From NCBI RefSeq assembly GCF_900236475.1, contig NZ_LT963352.1, positions 6,986,001-7,050,000 on the forward strand: a stretch of DNA of 64,000 nucleotides. The letters run 5' to 3'. The DNA is from Streptomyces chartreusis NRRL 3882. Lineage in GTDB: Bacteria > Actinomycetota > Actinomycetes > Streptomycetales > Streptomycetaceae. The position numbers and the translations under genes were made by a program. The notes beneath the pieces are model-generated. The model saw only the letters and a list, made by a program, of their open reading frames with translations, was not told the DNA's origin and searched no databases. Below are positions 25,197-33,383 of the stretch, in pieces (the first letter of the stretch is position 1; each line of letters opens with the position of its first letter).

Positions 25197-26192
25197 TTAC
25201 GCCCCCGAGGCCGGCTCCACGTCCGCGAGGAGCTGCCCGAACGCCGCCTCGTCCACGATCGGCGTGCCGAACTGACGGGCCTTGACCACCTTGGACGTGC
25301 CCGAGTCCGGGTCGTTCGTGACGAGGAGGCTGGTCAGCCGGGACAGGCTGGTGGCCACGTGCAGCCCGGCCTCGGTCGCCCGGTCCTCCAGCAGGTCGCG
25401 CTCGACCGAGGTGTCGCCGGAGAAGGCGACCCGCATGCCCTGCTTGAGCCGCCCGCCCGCCTCGAAGCGCCCCGGGTTGGGGTAGGGGCAGGCGGGCCGC
25501 TTCCGGGCGGGGCGCCAACTGCCCGTCCGGTACCCGCCGTAGCCCGCCTGCTGTCCGATGCGGGGCGCGGGAGGGCGGTCCGACCACTCGGTCAGCGGCC
25601 GGCACTCGTGCAGCGGCAGCCGTACGCCGTTCGCCGCCGCGGTCCTGAGACTGGGCCGGAACGCCTCCGCCAGCACGCGTGCGTCGTCCAGCGCGTGGTG
25701 CGCCTGCCGCTGGACGACGCCGAAGTGCGCGGCGAGGGACTCCAGCTTGTGGTTGGGCAGCGGAAGCCCGAGTTCCTTGGAGAGCGCGATGGTGCACAGG
25801 CGCTGGCGCACCGGTGCCTCGCGCTTCGCGCGCGCGTACTCCCGGGCGATCATCTGCCAGTCGAAGACGGCGTTGTGCGCGACGAGCACCCGGTCCCGGA
25901 GCCGGGCCGTGAACTCCTCGGCGATGTCCGCGAAGAGGGGCGCGCCCTCGAGTGCCTCGCTCGTCAGTCCGTGGATCCACACGGGGCCCGGGTCACGCTC
26001 CGGGTTGACCGTCGTGTACCAGTGGTCCTCGACCTCGCCGCGCGCGTCCAGCCGGTAGACGGCCGCCGAGATGATCCGGTCGTCCCGCGCCAGGCCCGTG
26101 GTCTCCACGTCAACGACCGCGTATCCCCGGGGATACGCGGCCGGCCACGACGTGGGGGAGAACGACGCTGCGGTCGTCAGGTCTTCGAGCAT
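25197..26192 (-). CDS. DEDDh 3'-5' exonuclease with C-terminal BRCT domain
   Basis: A 331-aa protein. The exonuclease domain (residues about 23-190) has ExoI YAVVDVETTGL, ExoII VLVAHNAVFDWQMI and ExoIII HHALDDARVLAEAF, giving the full D-E-D-D-H set as in DNA polymerase III epsilon. The C-terminal region (about 240-325), GMRVAFSGDTSVERDLLEDRATEAGLHV through SLLVTNDPDSGTSKVVKARQFGTPIVDEAAF, is a BRCT domain like that of DNA ligase. The combination is common in actinobacteria and probably acts in repair or end processing. It is monocistronic and divergent from the desaturase gene at 26461. Confidence 0.93.
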   Translation of the reverse strand: MLEDLTTAASFSPTSWPAAYPRGYAVVDVETTGLARDDRIISAAVYRLDARGEVEDHWYTTVNPERDPGPVWIHGLTSEALEGAPLFADIAEEFTARLRDRVLVAHNAVFDWQMIAREYARAKREAPVRQRLCTIALSKELGLPLPNHKLESLAAHFGVVQRQAHHALDDARVLAEAFRPSLRTAAANGVRLPLHECRPLTEWSDRPPAPRIGQQAGYGGYRTGSWRPARKRPACPYPNPGRFEAGGRLKQGMRVAFSGDTSVERDLLEDRATEAGLHVATSLSRLTSLLVTNDPDSGTSKVVKARQFGTPIVDEAAFGQLLADVEPASGA

Positions 26193-26460
26193 GGTTCCTG
26201 AGGATACGGGCCGCGACTGACACCACCGTCCGCCAGGTGCGCAGGCTCCGCCCTTCCGACGGCCCCTCAGGCGTCTTGTCCGCTCTGTCCGTTCGTGAGG
26301 CGTACGTCTGACCGAGGCTCAGGTGCTGTACGGGCGCGGGCCGGGCTCCGCCTCAGGGCACGGTTTGGCGGAGATCGCCAAGAAGCAAGCGCGTACCGTC
26401 GGTAATACTTGTGGGTAACAACGTCTGGTCGGGGCAGGACGGCCGCCCTACGGTTCAGGC

Positions 26461-27345
26461 ATGCCGAACCTGCCCGATGTCGTGCTGTGGTCGATCCCCG
26501 CCTTTGTGCTGCTCACGGTGGTCGAGATGGTGAGCTACCGTCTCCACCCCGACGAGGACGCCGAGGGCTACGAGGCGAAGGACGCCGCGACGAGCATCGG
26601 CATGGGGCTCGGCAGTCTCGTCTTCGACTTCCTCTGGAAGATCCCGATCGTCGCCCTCTACACGGCCCTCTACGAACTCACGCCCCTGCGCGTGCCCGTC
26701 CTGTGGTGGACCGTCCCGCTGATGCTGCTCGCACAGGACTTCTTCTACTACTGGTCCCACCGCGGCCACCACGTCATCCGCATCCTGTGGGCCTGTCACG
26801 TCGTCCACCACTCCAGCCGGAAGTTCAACTTCACCACCGCGCTGCGCCAGCCCTGGACGTCCCTGACGGTGTGGCCGTTCTACGTCCCCCTCGTCGCAGC
26901 CGGAGTCCACCCGGCCGCGCTGGCGTTCTGCTCCTCCGCGAACCTCGTCTACCAGTTCTGGATCCACACCGAGCGGATCGACAAGATGCCCCGCTGGTTC
27001 GAGTTCGTCTTCAACACCCCCTCGCACCACCGGGTCCACCACGCCTCCCAGGGCTGTTACCTCGACCGCAACTTCGGCGGCATCCTCATCGTCTGGGACC
27101 GGCTGTTCGGATCGTTCGTCGCCGAGACCGTGCGGCCCCGGTACGGGCTGACCAAGAACATCGACACGTACAACCTGCTGAAGGTGGCGACACACGAATA
27201 CGTTTCCATCGCGAGGGACCTGAAGGCGGCGCGCGACTGGCGCGAGCGCGCGGGGCGCGTGTTCCGCGGGCCGGGGTGGGGACCTGCGCCTGCGCCGGTG
27301 CCGGCCCCGGCGTCGTCGCCCGTCGGGAAGGGCACGTCGGCGTGA
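26461..27345 (+). CDS. Sterol desaturase/fatty acid hydroxylase family membrane protein
   Basis: A 294-aa integral membrane di-iron oxygenase-like protein. The three histidine clusters are complete: WSHRGHH, HVVHHSS and HHRVHHA, spread over helices starting LWSIPAFVLLTVVEM. Family members hydroxylate or desaturate sterols, fatty acids or carotenoids; the substrate is not known here. The C-terminus is Pro/Ala-rich. Upstream, TAATACT at 26403 could serve as a -10, with an inverted repeat TTGGCG/CGCCAA at 26365-26381 nearby. Its stop overlaps the lysoplasmalogenase gene (GTGA), so both may act on membrane lipids. Confidence 0.93.
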   Translation: MPNLPDVVLWSIPAFVLLTVVEMVSYRLHPDEDAEGYEAKDAATSIGMGLGSLVFDFLWKIPIVALYTALYELTPLRVPVLWWTVPLMLLAQDFFYYWSHRGHHVIRILWACHVVHHSSRKFNFTTALRQPWTSLTVWPFYVPLVAAGVHPAALAFCSSANLVYQFWIHTERIDKMPRWFEFVFNTPSHHRVHHASQGCYLDRNFGGILIVWDRLFGSFVAETVRPRYGLTKNIDTYNLLKVATHEYVSIARDLKAARDWRERAGRVFRGPGWGPAPAPVPAPASSPVGKGTSA

Positions 27346-28022
27346 GCCACTCCCGACTCCTCCTCGGCGTCTTCGCTCTCGCCGTCGTCGTCGACCTGCT
27401 CTCCCTCGCGGTCGGCTTCGACGCCGGGCACGCCGTCACCAAGCCGCTGCTGATGCCGCTCCTGGCGCTGTGGGCCGTGCTGTGCCGGGCGCCCCGGCCG
27501 CTCGTGGCCGCCCTGCTGTGCGGCTGGGGCGGGGACGTGCTGCTGCTGTCCGACGCCGAGCCGGCCTTCCTCGCCGGCATGGGCTGCTTCGCGGCGGGAC
27601 ACGTCTGCTACCTCGTCCTGTTCGGGAGGTACGGGAGCCGGTACGCCGTCCCACGCGCGCGTGCGGCCCTCCTCGCCCTGGGCTACGCCACCGCCCTCGT
27701 CACGACCGTCGCGCTGCTGTGGCCGGACCTGCCCGCGGAGCTGCGCCTGCCCGTCGCCGAGTACAGCCTCCTGCTCACGGCCATGGCGTACCGCGCCGCC
27801 ATCCGGCTCGGACTCTTCACCGGGCTCGGCGGTGCGCTCTTCCTGCTCTCCGACACGCTCATCGCGACCGGCGTCGCCGACTGGCCGCAGCCACCCGCGC
27901 CGGATTTCTGGATCATGCTCACGTACATCGCCGCACAGGCCCTCCTGGCCGGTGGCACGCTCGGGGCGCTGGGCGCGCGCAGGGCACCGGCCGCGACGTA
28001 CGGCGAGATGCGCGCCGTCTGA
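27342..28022 (+). CDS. Lysoplasmalogenase-like YhhN family membrane protein
   Basis: A 226-aa protein with about eight hydrophobic helices and the YhhN signature residues: THAVTKPLLMPLLALWAV-like (HAVTKPLLMPLL), WGGDVLLLSDAEPAFLAGMGCFAAGH, and GGALFLLSDTLIA. The conserved Asp in GDVLLL and SDTL are proposed catalytic. Known members hydrolyse lysoplasmalogens. GTG 27342 overlaps the stop of the sterol-desaturase gene by 4 bp, suggesting a shared lipid-modifying transcript. It ends 3 bp before the convergent copD stop. Confidence 0.88.
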   Translation: MSHSRLLLGVFALAVVVDLLSLAVGFDAGHAVTKPLLMPLLALWAVLCRAPRPLVAALLCGWGGDVLLLSDAEPAFLAGMGCFAAGHVCYLVLFGRYGSRYAVPRARAALLALGYATALVTTVALLWPDLPAELRLPVAEYSLLLTAMAYRAAIRLGLFTGLGGALFLLSDTLIATGVADWPQPPAPDFWIMLTYIAAQALLAGGTLGALGARRAPAATYGEMRAV

Positions 28023-28025
28023 GGC

Positions 28026-29000
28026 TCACCAGCGGATGGGCAGCGGAAGGGCCGTCAGCAGCCCGGACACGGCGACCACCAGGCCCAGCGCGACGACCTC
28101 CGCCCGCGCCGGCGCACAGGCGGTCAGCGGGTCGGCCGCCCGGCGCAGCCGCTGCCGTGCCCACAGGGCGAGAGCGGCGACGGCTGCCACGAGGAACACC
28201 TTGGCGAGCACGGCCCGCCCGTACGCCGTCGCCGTCAGCTGCACCAGGATCGTCTCCGGCGGCATCCGGCGCAGTGAACTCCACACGCCCGTCGCCGTGA
28301 TGGCGGCGAGCAGAACGGTCGCCACGCGCGCGTAGAGACCCAGCAGGGCCGCGCCCGCCTCCGTGCCGTACCGGTTGCGCCACGGCCTCAGGGTCCGCAG
28401 CGCGTGCAGCAGCCCGCCCACCCACAGCGCCGCACACGTCAGGTGGACGAGCGTCAGCCCGGAGCCGGTCAGCGGGGTGTGCTCGGTCGCCGGGTGTGCG
28501 CGCAGGGCCTCGGCGATCACCACGGCGGCCAACGGCCACAGCTGCGTGGCCGGCCGGCGCGACACGGCACACAGCCCCGCCACGAGGAACGCGTTGACCT
28601 CCAGCAGGGCGAGCTTGCCGTCCCGCGACGCGTAGAGCCCGCCGGTGTCGATGTCCGACAGGCCGTCAGGGACGAGATTGCCCGTGGCCACGACCGAGGC
28701 GAGCCCGAGCGCGGCGACGAAACCGGCCCCGGCCGCGAACGGTGACCAGCTGCGCGGCACGACCGGATGGCCGGCGGCTGCCTCCGTGCCCGGCACGCAA
28801 CGCGCCAGCCTGTTCACGAACAGCTCGCCGACCGGCACGCACAGGGCCGCGAACAGCACCGTGCGCAGCAGGGCTATGCCCCGGGCGCCGGGCGCGGCGG
28901 CCTCCCCGGTGCCGTGCAGCGCGGTGGCCGGGCCGAGCACCGGGATCAGCGCGGCCAGCGCCACCAGCACCAGGAAGGCGACGGGTCTTGTCAAGGTCAC
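28026..29000 (-). CDS. Copper resistance protein CopD family membrane protein
   Basis: About 324 aa from GTG 29000, which has GGTGAAG upstream. It is polytopic (about eight helices), with the CopD/PcoD-like second half: LTLVHLTCAALWVGGLLHALRTLRPW, then VLLAAITATGVWSSLRRM and AYGRAVLAKVFLVAAVAALALW. CopD is thought to take part in copper import or cuproprotein loading. No CopC partner lies beside it. An alternative GTG at 29024 lacks a ribosome site. Confidence 0.88.
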   Translation of the reverse strand: MTLTRPVAFLVLVALAALIPVLGPATALHGTGEAAAPGARGIALLRTVLFAALCVPVGELFVNRLARCVPGTEAAAGHPVVPRSWSPFAAGAGFVAALGLASVVATGNLVPDGLSDIDTGGLYASRDGKLALLEVNAFLVAGLCAVSRRPATQLWPLAAVVIAEALRAHPATEHTPLTGSGLTLVHLTCAALWVGGLLHALRTLRPWRNRYGTEAGAALLGLYARVATVLLAAITATGVWSSLRRMPPETILVQLTATAYGRAVLAKVFLVAAVAALALWARQRLRRAADPLTACAPARAEVVALGLVVAVSGLLTALPLPIRW

Positions 29001-29052
29001 CCCGAGATCTTCACCAACCTTCACACGGCTGGGCAAATCCAGGAGAACGAAC

Positions 29053-29583
29053 TCATGCACCGCTCGACGCGGCCGACCACCACAACCGGACTTCCTTGCC
29101 CACGTCCGTCGGCCGCAGCTCCCATCCCTGCGCGAGCGCGACCTCGGCGACGTACCACCCGCCGACGCCGCGGTAGGCGCGCAGCGGTATCGCACACTCC
29201 ACCGGCGGCTTCGGCTTGTGCGGCTCGACCGGCGCGGAGGCCAGGGCGGTCCACTTCCCGACCGCCTTGTCCACGCGCGCCTTGTAGTACTCGGAGTCGC
29301 CCTCATGGCGCAGCTCGGGCCAGGACACGCACCAGGAGGCCAGCCGCCCGACGCGGTCCAGCGCCCCGCCCATGGCGTTCAGGTAGCGGTTTTCGAGCTT
29401 GCTGCTGAACGCCGTGATCACCTCGGCGAACATGCCGACGACGAGGAAAGCGGCCGCCACGCCCAGCCCCAGCGCACACACCACCGGAAACCACACCACG
29501 CTCCCCGCGAACCGCAGGGCCAACTGCCACTGAGGCCGCACCGGCCGGGCTGTCCAGGTCCAGTGATCTTCGTACACGTCCAT
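29053..29583 (-). CDS. Conserved hypothetical membrane protein
   Basis: A 176-aa protein of unknown function from ATG 29583 (MDVYEDHWTWTARPVRPQWQ). One long hydrophobic region (SVVWFPVVCALGLGVAAAFLVVGMFAEVI) lies near residues 24-52 and may form two helices. The C-terminal part, with VECAIPLRAYRGVGGWYVAEVALAQGW, is soluble and Trp-rich. It lies just upstream of copD in the same direction with a 52-bp gap. No motif ties it to copper. Confidence 0.7.
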   Translation of the reverse strand: MDVYEDHWTWTARPVRPQWQLALRFAGSVVWFPVVCALGLGVAAAFLVVGMFAEVITAFSSKLENRYLNAMGGALDRVGRLASWCVSWPELRHEGDSEYYKARVDKAVGKWTALASAPVEPHKPKPPVECAIPLRAYRGVGGWYVAEVALAQGWELRPTDVGKEVRLWWSAASSGA

Positions 29584-29612
29584 GACAAGAAATCCTGCCG
29601 CAGACACGAAGC

Positions 29613-29640
29613 GGGCCGGGCGGGTGTCCCCGCCCGGCCC
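29613..29640 (-). terminator. Hairpin terminator after first subtilase
   Basis: GGGCCGGGCGGG (29613-29624) and CCCGCCCGGCCC (29629-29640) make a perfect 12-bp stem with a 4-nt loop, 20 bp past the stop of the subtilase gene and before the next minus-strand gene. Confidence 0.7.
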
Positions 29641-29660
29641 GGATCGCCTTCACACGAGCT

Positions 29661-31181
29661 CTACTTGGTCACCGCGTCCAGCGCGTCCGCGATGCCCCAG
29701 CCGTAGAAGCCGTTGCGGTTCTTCGAGCCCTCGCACACCGCGTCGATCTTGCCGTCGGCGTCGATGTCGTACGGGTCCGTGCACGCCTTGGCGTCGGCCT
29801 CCGCGTACAGCAGGGCCTTCACCAGGGCCGGAGAGGCGTACGGGTGCGTCGACTTGATGAGGGCGGCGACGCCCGCGACGTGCGGGGACGCCATCGACGT
29901 ACCGGCCATGTAGCCCCACTTGCCGCCCGGCAGCGTGCCCAGGATCAGCCCGCTCGTGGCCGGCGGCTCCGGCTTCTGGTAGGCGGTCGAGTCGCCGCCC
30001 GGGGCGGCTATGTCGGCGACGCCCAGACCGTAGTTGGAGAAGGACGACTTGACGCCCTTCGCTCCCGTCGCCGCGACCGTGACGACGCCCGGCAGCTGGG
30101 TCGGGATGTCGAGGCACTCCGACGGGTCGACGACCCGGTCGCCCGGCGTGGTGTCGTTCGGCGACGACGGGTCGGTGATCTCGTCGGAGGCCAGGTCGTA
30201 GTTCTCGTTGCCGGCCGCCGCGACGTTGACCGCGCCCTTCTTCTCCGCGTACCGCGAGGCCCGGCCGACCGCGTCCAGCAGCGCCTTCTGGTCCGGGTCG
30301 TTCTTGCAGTTGAAGTACCAGGGGTCGGTGTAATAGCTGTTGTTCGTCACGTCGACCCCGTGCTCGGCCGCCCACACGAAGCCGCACACCACGGCCTCCG
30401 TGTAGAAGAAGCCGTCGGGGTTGGACACCTTGATGCCGGAGACCTTCACCCCGGGCGCGACACCGGTCATGCCGACGCCGTTCTTCGCGGCGGCTATCTC
30501 ACCCGCCACGTGCGTCCCGTGCGGGCTCTCCGCGGCGCTCGGCCGCCAGGCCCCCTCGGACGTGTCCGGCTTGCCCGAGACGCAGTTGACCGAGGCACCA
30601 CGGTCGAAGTTGGGCGCGATGTCGGGGTGGGTGTCGTCGACGCCGGTGTCGATCACCGCGACGGTGACCTTGCTGCTGCCCAGGGACTTCTCGTGCGCCT
30701 TGTCCGCCTTGATGGCGGGCAGGTCCCACTGCAGGCCCTCCAGCGGGTCCTGGCCGGCCGCCGCCTCGGCGTCGGCGACCTCGGCCGCGCTCAGCACCTT
30801 CGGCGCCCCCAGGTCGCCCGTCGCCGCCGAGGGCAGCGGTGCGGTGCGGGTGGCCCCGGCGGACTGCACCCCGCGCACCTTGCGGATGCTCTTGGCGAAG
30901 TCCGGGTTCGAGGAGTGGACGACGATGACGCCGATCTGGTCGTACGACGTCACGATCGTGCCGCCGGCCTGGCCGACGGCCTTCTTCACGTACGCCGAAG
31001 TGCCGTGGCCCGGCTTGACGTTGACGACGTAGCTGAGCGAGGTCGCGTCGGCCGAGACCGCCGCGGGCGCCTCGTCGGCGGCCGTGGCCGTGGTGTTCGG
31101 CAGGAACGCGAGGGCCGTGGCCATGGCCATCCCGGCCGGGATCGCGACGGCGCGGCGGTAGCGCGCGTGCGGCGCAGTCAT
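29661..31181 (-). CDS. Secreted S8 family peptidase (subtilase)
   Basis: A 506-aa secreted serine protease. A signal peptide (residues 1-34, ending TATAADEA) is followed by an inhibitor-like propeptide (SLSYVVNVKPGHGTSAYVKKA) and the subtilisin core: Asp in VAVIDTGVDDTHPDI, His in HGTHVAGEIAA, oxyanion Asn in VAAAGNENYD and Ser in GTSMASPHVAG. Near the C-terminus DPYDIDADGKIDAVCEG looks like an EF-hand-type calcium loop inserted before the last helix, with GFYGWGIADALDAV at the end. It is a close paralogue of the gene at 31241, which precedes it by 59 bp in the same direction. Confidence 0.95.
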   Translation of the reverse strand: MTAPHARYRRAVAIPAGMAMATALAFLPNTTATAADEAPAAVSADATSLSYVVNVKPGHGTSAYVKKAVGQAGGTIVTSYDQIGVIVVHSSNPDFAKSIRKVRGVQSAGATRTAPLPSAATGDLGAPKVLSAAEVADAEAAAGQDPLEGLQWDLPAIKADKAHEKSLGSSKVTVAVIDTGVDDTHPDIAPNFDRGASVNCVSGKPDTSEGAWRPSAAESPHGTHVAGEIAAAKNGVGMTGVAPGVKVSGIKVSNPDGFFYTEAVVCGFVWAAEHGVDVTNNSYYTDPWYFNCKNDPDQKALLDAVGRASRYAEKKGAVNVAAAGNENYDLASDEITDPSSPNDTTPGDRVVDPSECLDIPTQLPGVVTVAATGAKGVKSSFSNYGLGVADIAAPGGDSTAYQKPEPPATSGLILGTLPGGKWGYMAGTSMASPHVAGVAALIKSTHPYASPALVKALLYAEADAKACTDPYDIDADGKIDAVCEGSKNRNGFYGWGIADALDAVTK

Positions 31182-31240
31182 GCTGTCTCCAGTTCGTTCG
31201 CGGTACGGGCGGACGGTGCGGGAAGTCTGAGGAGCGCGCG

Positions 31241-32770
31241 TCACTTGACGGCGCGCAGCGCGTTGACGATGCCGTACCCGTAGAAGCCGTTGACGCGCTT
31301 GCCGCCCTCGCACACCGCGTCCTGCGTGCCGTCACCGTCCTGGTCGTAGGACTCCGGGCAGGCCGTCCGGTCGGCCTGTGCCTTCAGCAGGGCCTGGAGC
31401 TGGGCCGGGGACGCCCCGGGGTGCTTGGACTTCAGCAGCGCGGCGACACCGGAGGCGTGCGGGGAGGCCATCGAGGTGCCCTGGAGGTAGCCCCACGCGC
31501 CGTTCGGCAGGGTGGACAGGATGCGGCCGTCCTTCGAGGGCGTGTCCGGGATCTGGTAGCGCCGGTCGCCGCCCGGCGCCGCGACGTCGACGACGCCCTT
31601 GCCGTACGTCGAGAAGTACGACTTCACGTTGTCGACGCCGGTCGAGCTCACCGTGACGACACCCGGGAGCTGGTTCGGCACGTCGAAGCACTCGTGCGGG
31701 TCGATGGTGCGCTCGACGGGGGTGGAGTCGTCCGGGCTGGAGTCGTCTACGATCGCGTCCGCGTCCAGGTCGTGGTTGGAGTTGCCCGCCGCGGCGACGT
31801 TGAGCGTTCCCTTCTTCTGCGCGTACAGCTGCGCCCTGTTGACCGCGTCGACGATGGCCCGCTGGTCCGGGTCGTCCATGCAGTTGTACAGCCACGGGTC
31901 GACGTAGTAGCTGTTGTTCGTGATCTCGACGCCGTGGTCGGCGGCGAACACGAAGGCGCACACCACGCTCTCCGGGTAGAAGAGGCCGTTCGCCCGGTCG
32001 GTCACGTTGATGCTGGAGACCTTCACACCCGGTGCGACGCCTGCCACGCCGATTCCGTTGCGGGCGGCGGCTATCTCACCGGCGACATGCGTGCCGTGGT
32101 AGTCCTCGGCGGTGTACGGCCGCCAGGCGCCCTGGCTGGTGTCGGGCTTGCCACCGGCGCAGTTGGCGGACTGGGACGCGGAGAAGTTCGGGGCGATGTC
32201 GGGGTGGGTGTCGTCCACGCCGGTGTCGATCACGGCGACGGTCACCTTGCTGCTGCCCGGGTTGATCTTCGCGGCCTCGTCGGCGCCGATCGTGCGCAGA
32301 TCCCACTGGTCGGCCTCGAGGGGCTCGCTCTCGGGCGTCTTCGCCGAGGCGGCCTCGGTGCGCTTCGCCTGGGCGGCCGTCAGGTACTCGACCGCGCCCT
32401 CCTCCTTCGTCCCCGCGGCGGCCAGGGGCGTGGTACGCGTCGCGCCCGCCGACTGGACCCCGCGGGCCGTGCGTATGGTCTTGGCGAAGTCGGCGTTCGA
32501 GGAGTGGACGACGATCACGCCGATCCGCTCGTACGTGGCCACGACCGAGCCGCCGGCCTTCCCGATCGCCTTCTTCACGGACGCGATCGTGTGCCGGTCC
32601 ACCTTGGTGTTGACGACGTACGCAAGCTTCGGCGCGTCCGCCGTCCGCGTGGCCGACTCCGCCTGCGGGGCCGCCGTTGCGGCGGCGGGCAGGAAGCCCA
32701 GCGAGGCCGTCAGGGACAGCACGACGGGCACGGCGAGGGCGAGCCGGCGTCTGGAACGCAAGTGAGACAT
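31241..32770 (-). CDS. Secreted S8 family peptidase (subtilase), paralogue
   Basis: A 509-aa secreted serine protease paralogous to its downstream neighbour along its whole length. It has a signal peptide (LALAVPVVLSLTASLGFLPAAA), a propeptide with KLAYVVNTKVDRHTIASV, catalytic Asp (VAVIDTGVDDTHPDI), His (HGTHVAGEIAA), Asn (VAAAGNSNHD) and Ser (GTSMASPHASG). The C-terminal loop YDQDGDGTQDAVCEGGKRVNGF again has the D-x-D-G pattern. Tandem duplication of an ancestral gene is the simplest explanation. ATG 32770 (MSHLRSRRRLALAV) is chosen over an in-frame start at 32812. Confidence 0.95.
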   Translation of the reverse strand: MSHLRSRRRLALAVPVVLSLTASLGFLPAAATAAPQAESATRTADAPKLAYVVNTKVDRHTIASVKKAIGKAGGSVVATYERIGVIVVHSSNADFAKTIRTARGVQSAGATRTTPLAAAGTKEEGAVEYLTAAQAKRTEAASAKTPESEPLEADQWDLRTIGADEAAKINPGSSKVTVAVIDTGVDDTHPDIAPNFSASQSANCAGGKPDTSQGAWRPYTAEDYHGTHVAGEIAAARNGIGVAGVAPGVKVSSINVTDRANGLFYPESVVCAFVFAADHGVEITNNSYYVDPWLYNCMDDPDQRAIVDAVNRAQLYAQKKGTLNVAAAGNSNHDLDADAIVDDSSPDDSTPVERTIDPHECFDVPNQLPGVVTVSSTGVDNVKSYFSTYGKGVVDVAAPGGDRRYQIPDTPSKDGRILSTLPNGAWGYLQGTSMASPHASGVAALLKSKHPGASPAQLQALLKAQADRTACPESYDQDGDGTQDAVCEGGKRVNGFYGYGIVNALRAVK

Positions 32771-32884
32771 GGGGTCTCCACATCCTCCGGAAACGAAACC
32801 GGCCCGAGGCACAGGTGGTGCTCGGGCAGGTACATGACGAGGTGGTGCAGGGCGAAGCTATCCCGCGCTCTCGCTGGCCAGCAA

Positions 32885-32934
32885 CGTTTTGTCGAAACGA
32901 CTTCGGAAAGAACGCCGCGCGGTTGAACCGGTTC
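32885..32934. promoter_or_regulatory. Overlapping dyads in divergent promoter region
   Basis: Between the divergent subtilase and DUF485 genes lie CGTTT/AAACG (32885-32899), GTCG-AAA-CGAC (32891-32901) and the palindrome GAACCGGTTC (32925-32934). They could be operators; no protein can be named from sequence. Confidence 0.3.
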
Positions 32935-33026
32935 TCGCGTGCCGCCGTGACGTTGGACAAGGAGCGCGAGGACACTCGCCTCCGTCCCCGTTCACAACCG
33001 CTTCCGTCATCGCGAGGAGACTCTCC

Positions 33027-33383
33027 GTGGCCACCGACGCACCGCCCCCCTCGAAAGAGCAACACAAACTCCCCTCACCCGAGGAGTTCAGCGAGGTGCA
33101 GGAGAGCGCGGAGTTCGGTGAACTGCGCCGCTCCTACCGCTCCTTCGCCTTCCCGCTGACCGTCGCCTTCATCGCCTGGTACCTGCTGTACGTCCTGCTG
33201 TCGAACTACGCGGGCGGCTTCATGGGCACCAAGCTGTTCGGCAACATCAACGTCGCCTTCATCCTCGGCGTCGCGCAGTTCATCACCACGTTCCTCATCG
33301 CCTGGTGGTACTCGCGGCACGCCGCCGCGAAGCTCGACCCCAAGGCCGAGGCCATCAAGTCCCGGATGGAGGGCGACGCATGA
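33027..33383 (+). CDS. DUF485 membrane protein, symporter partner
   Basis: A 118-aa protein with a hydrophilic N-terminus (residues 1-40) and two membrane helices (AFPLTVAFIAWYLLYVLLSNY and INVAFILGVAQFITTFLIAWWY). DUF485 (YjcH) proteins are encoded just ahead of acetate-type SSS symporters, as in E. coli yjcH-actP. GTG 33027 is preceded by GAGGAG. The ATG of the symporter overlaps its stop (ATGA). Confidence 0.92.
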   Translation: MATDAPPPSKEQHKLPSPEEFSEVQESAEFGELRRSYRSFAFPLTVAFIAWYLLYVLLSNYAGGFMGTKLFGNINVAFILGVAQFITTFLIAWWYSRHAAAKLDPKAEAIKSRMEGDA

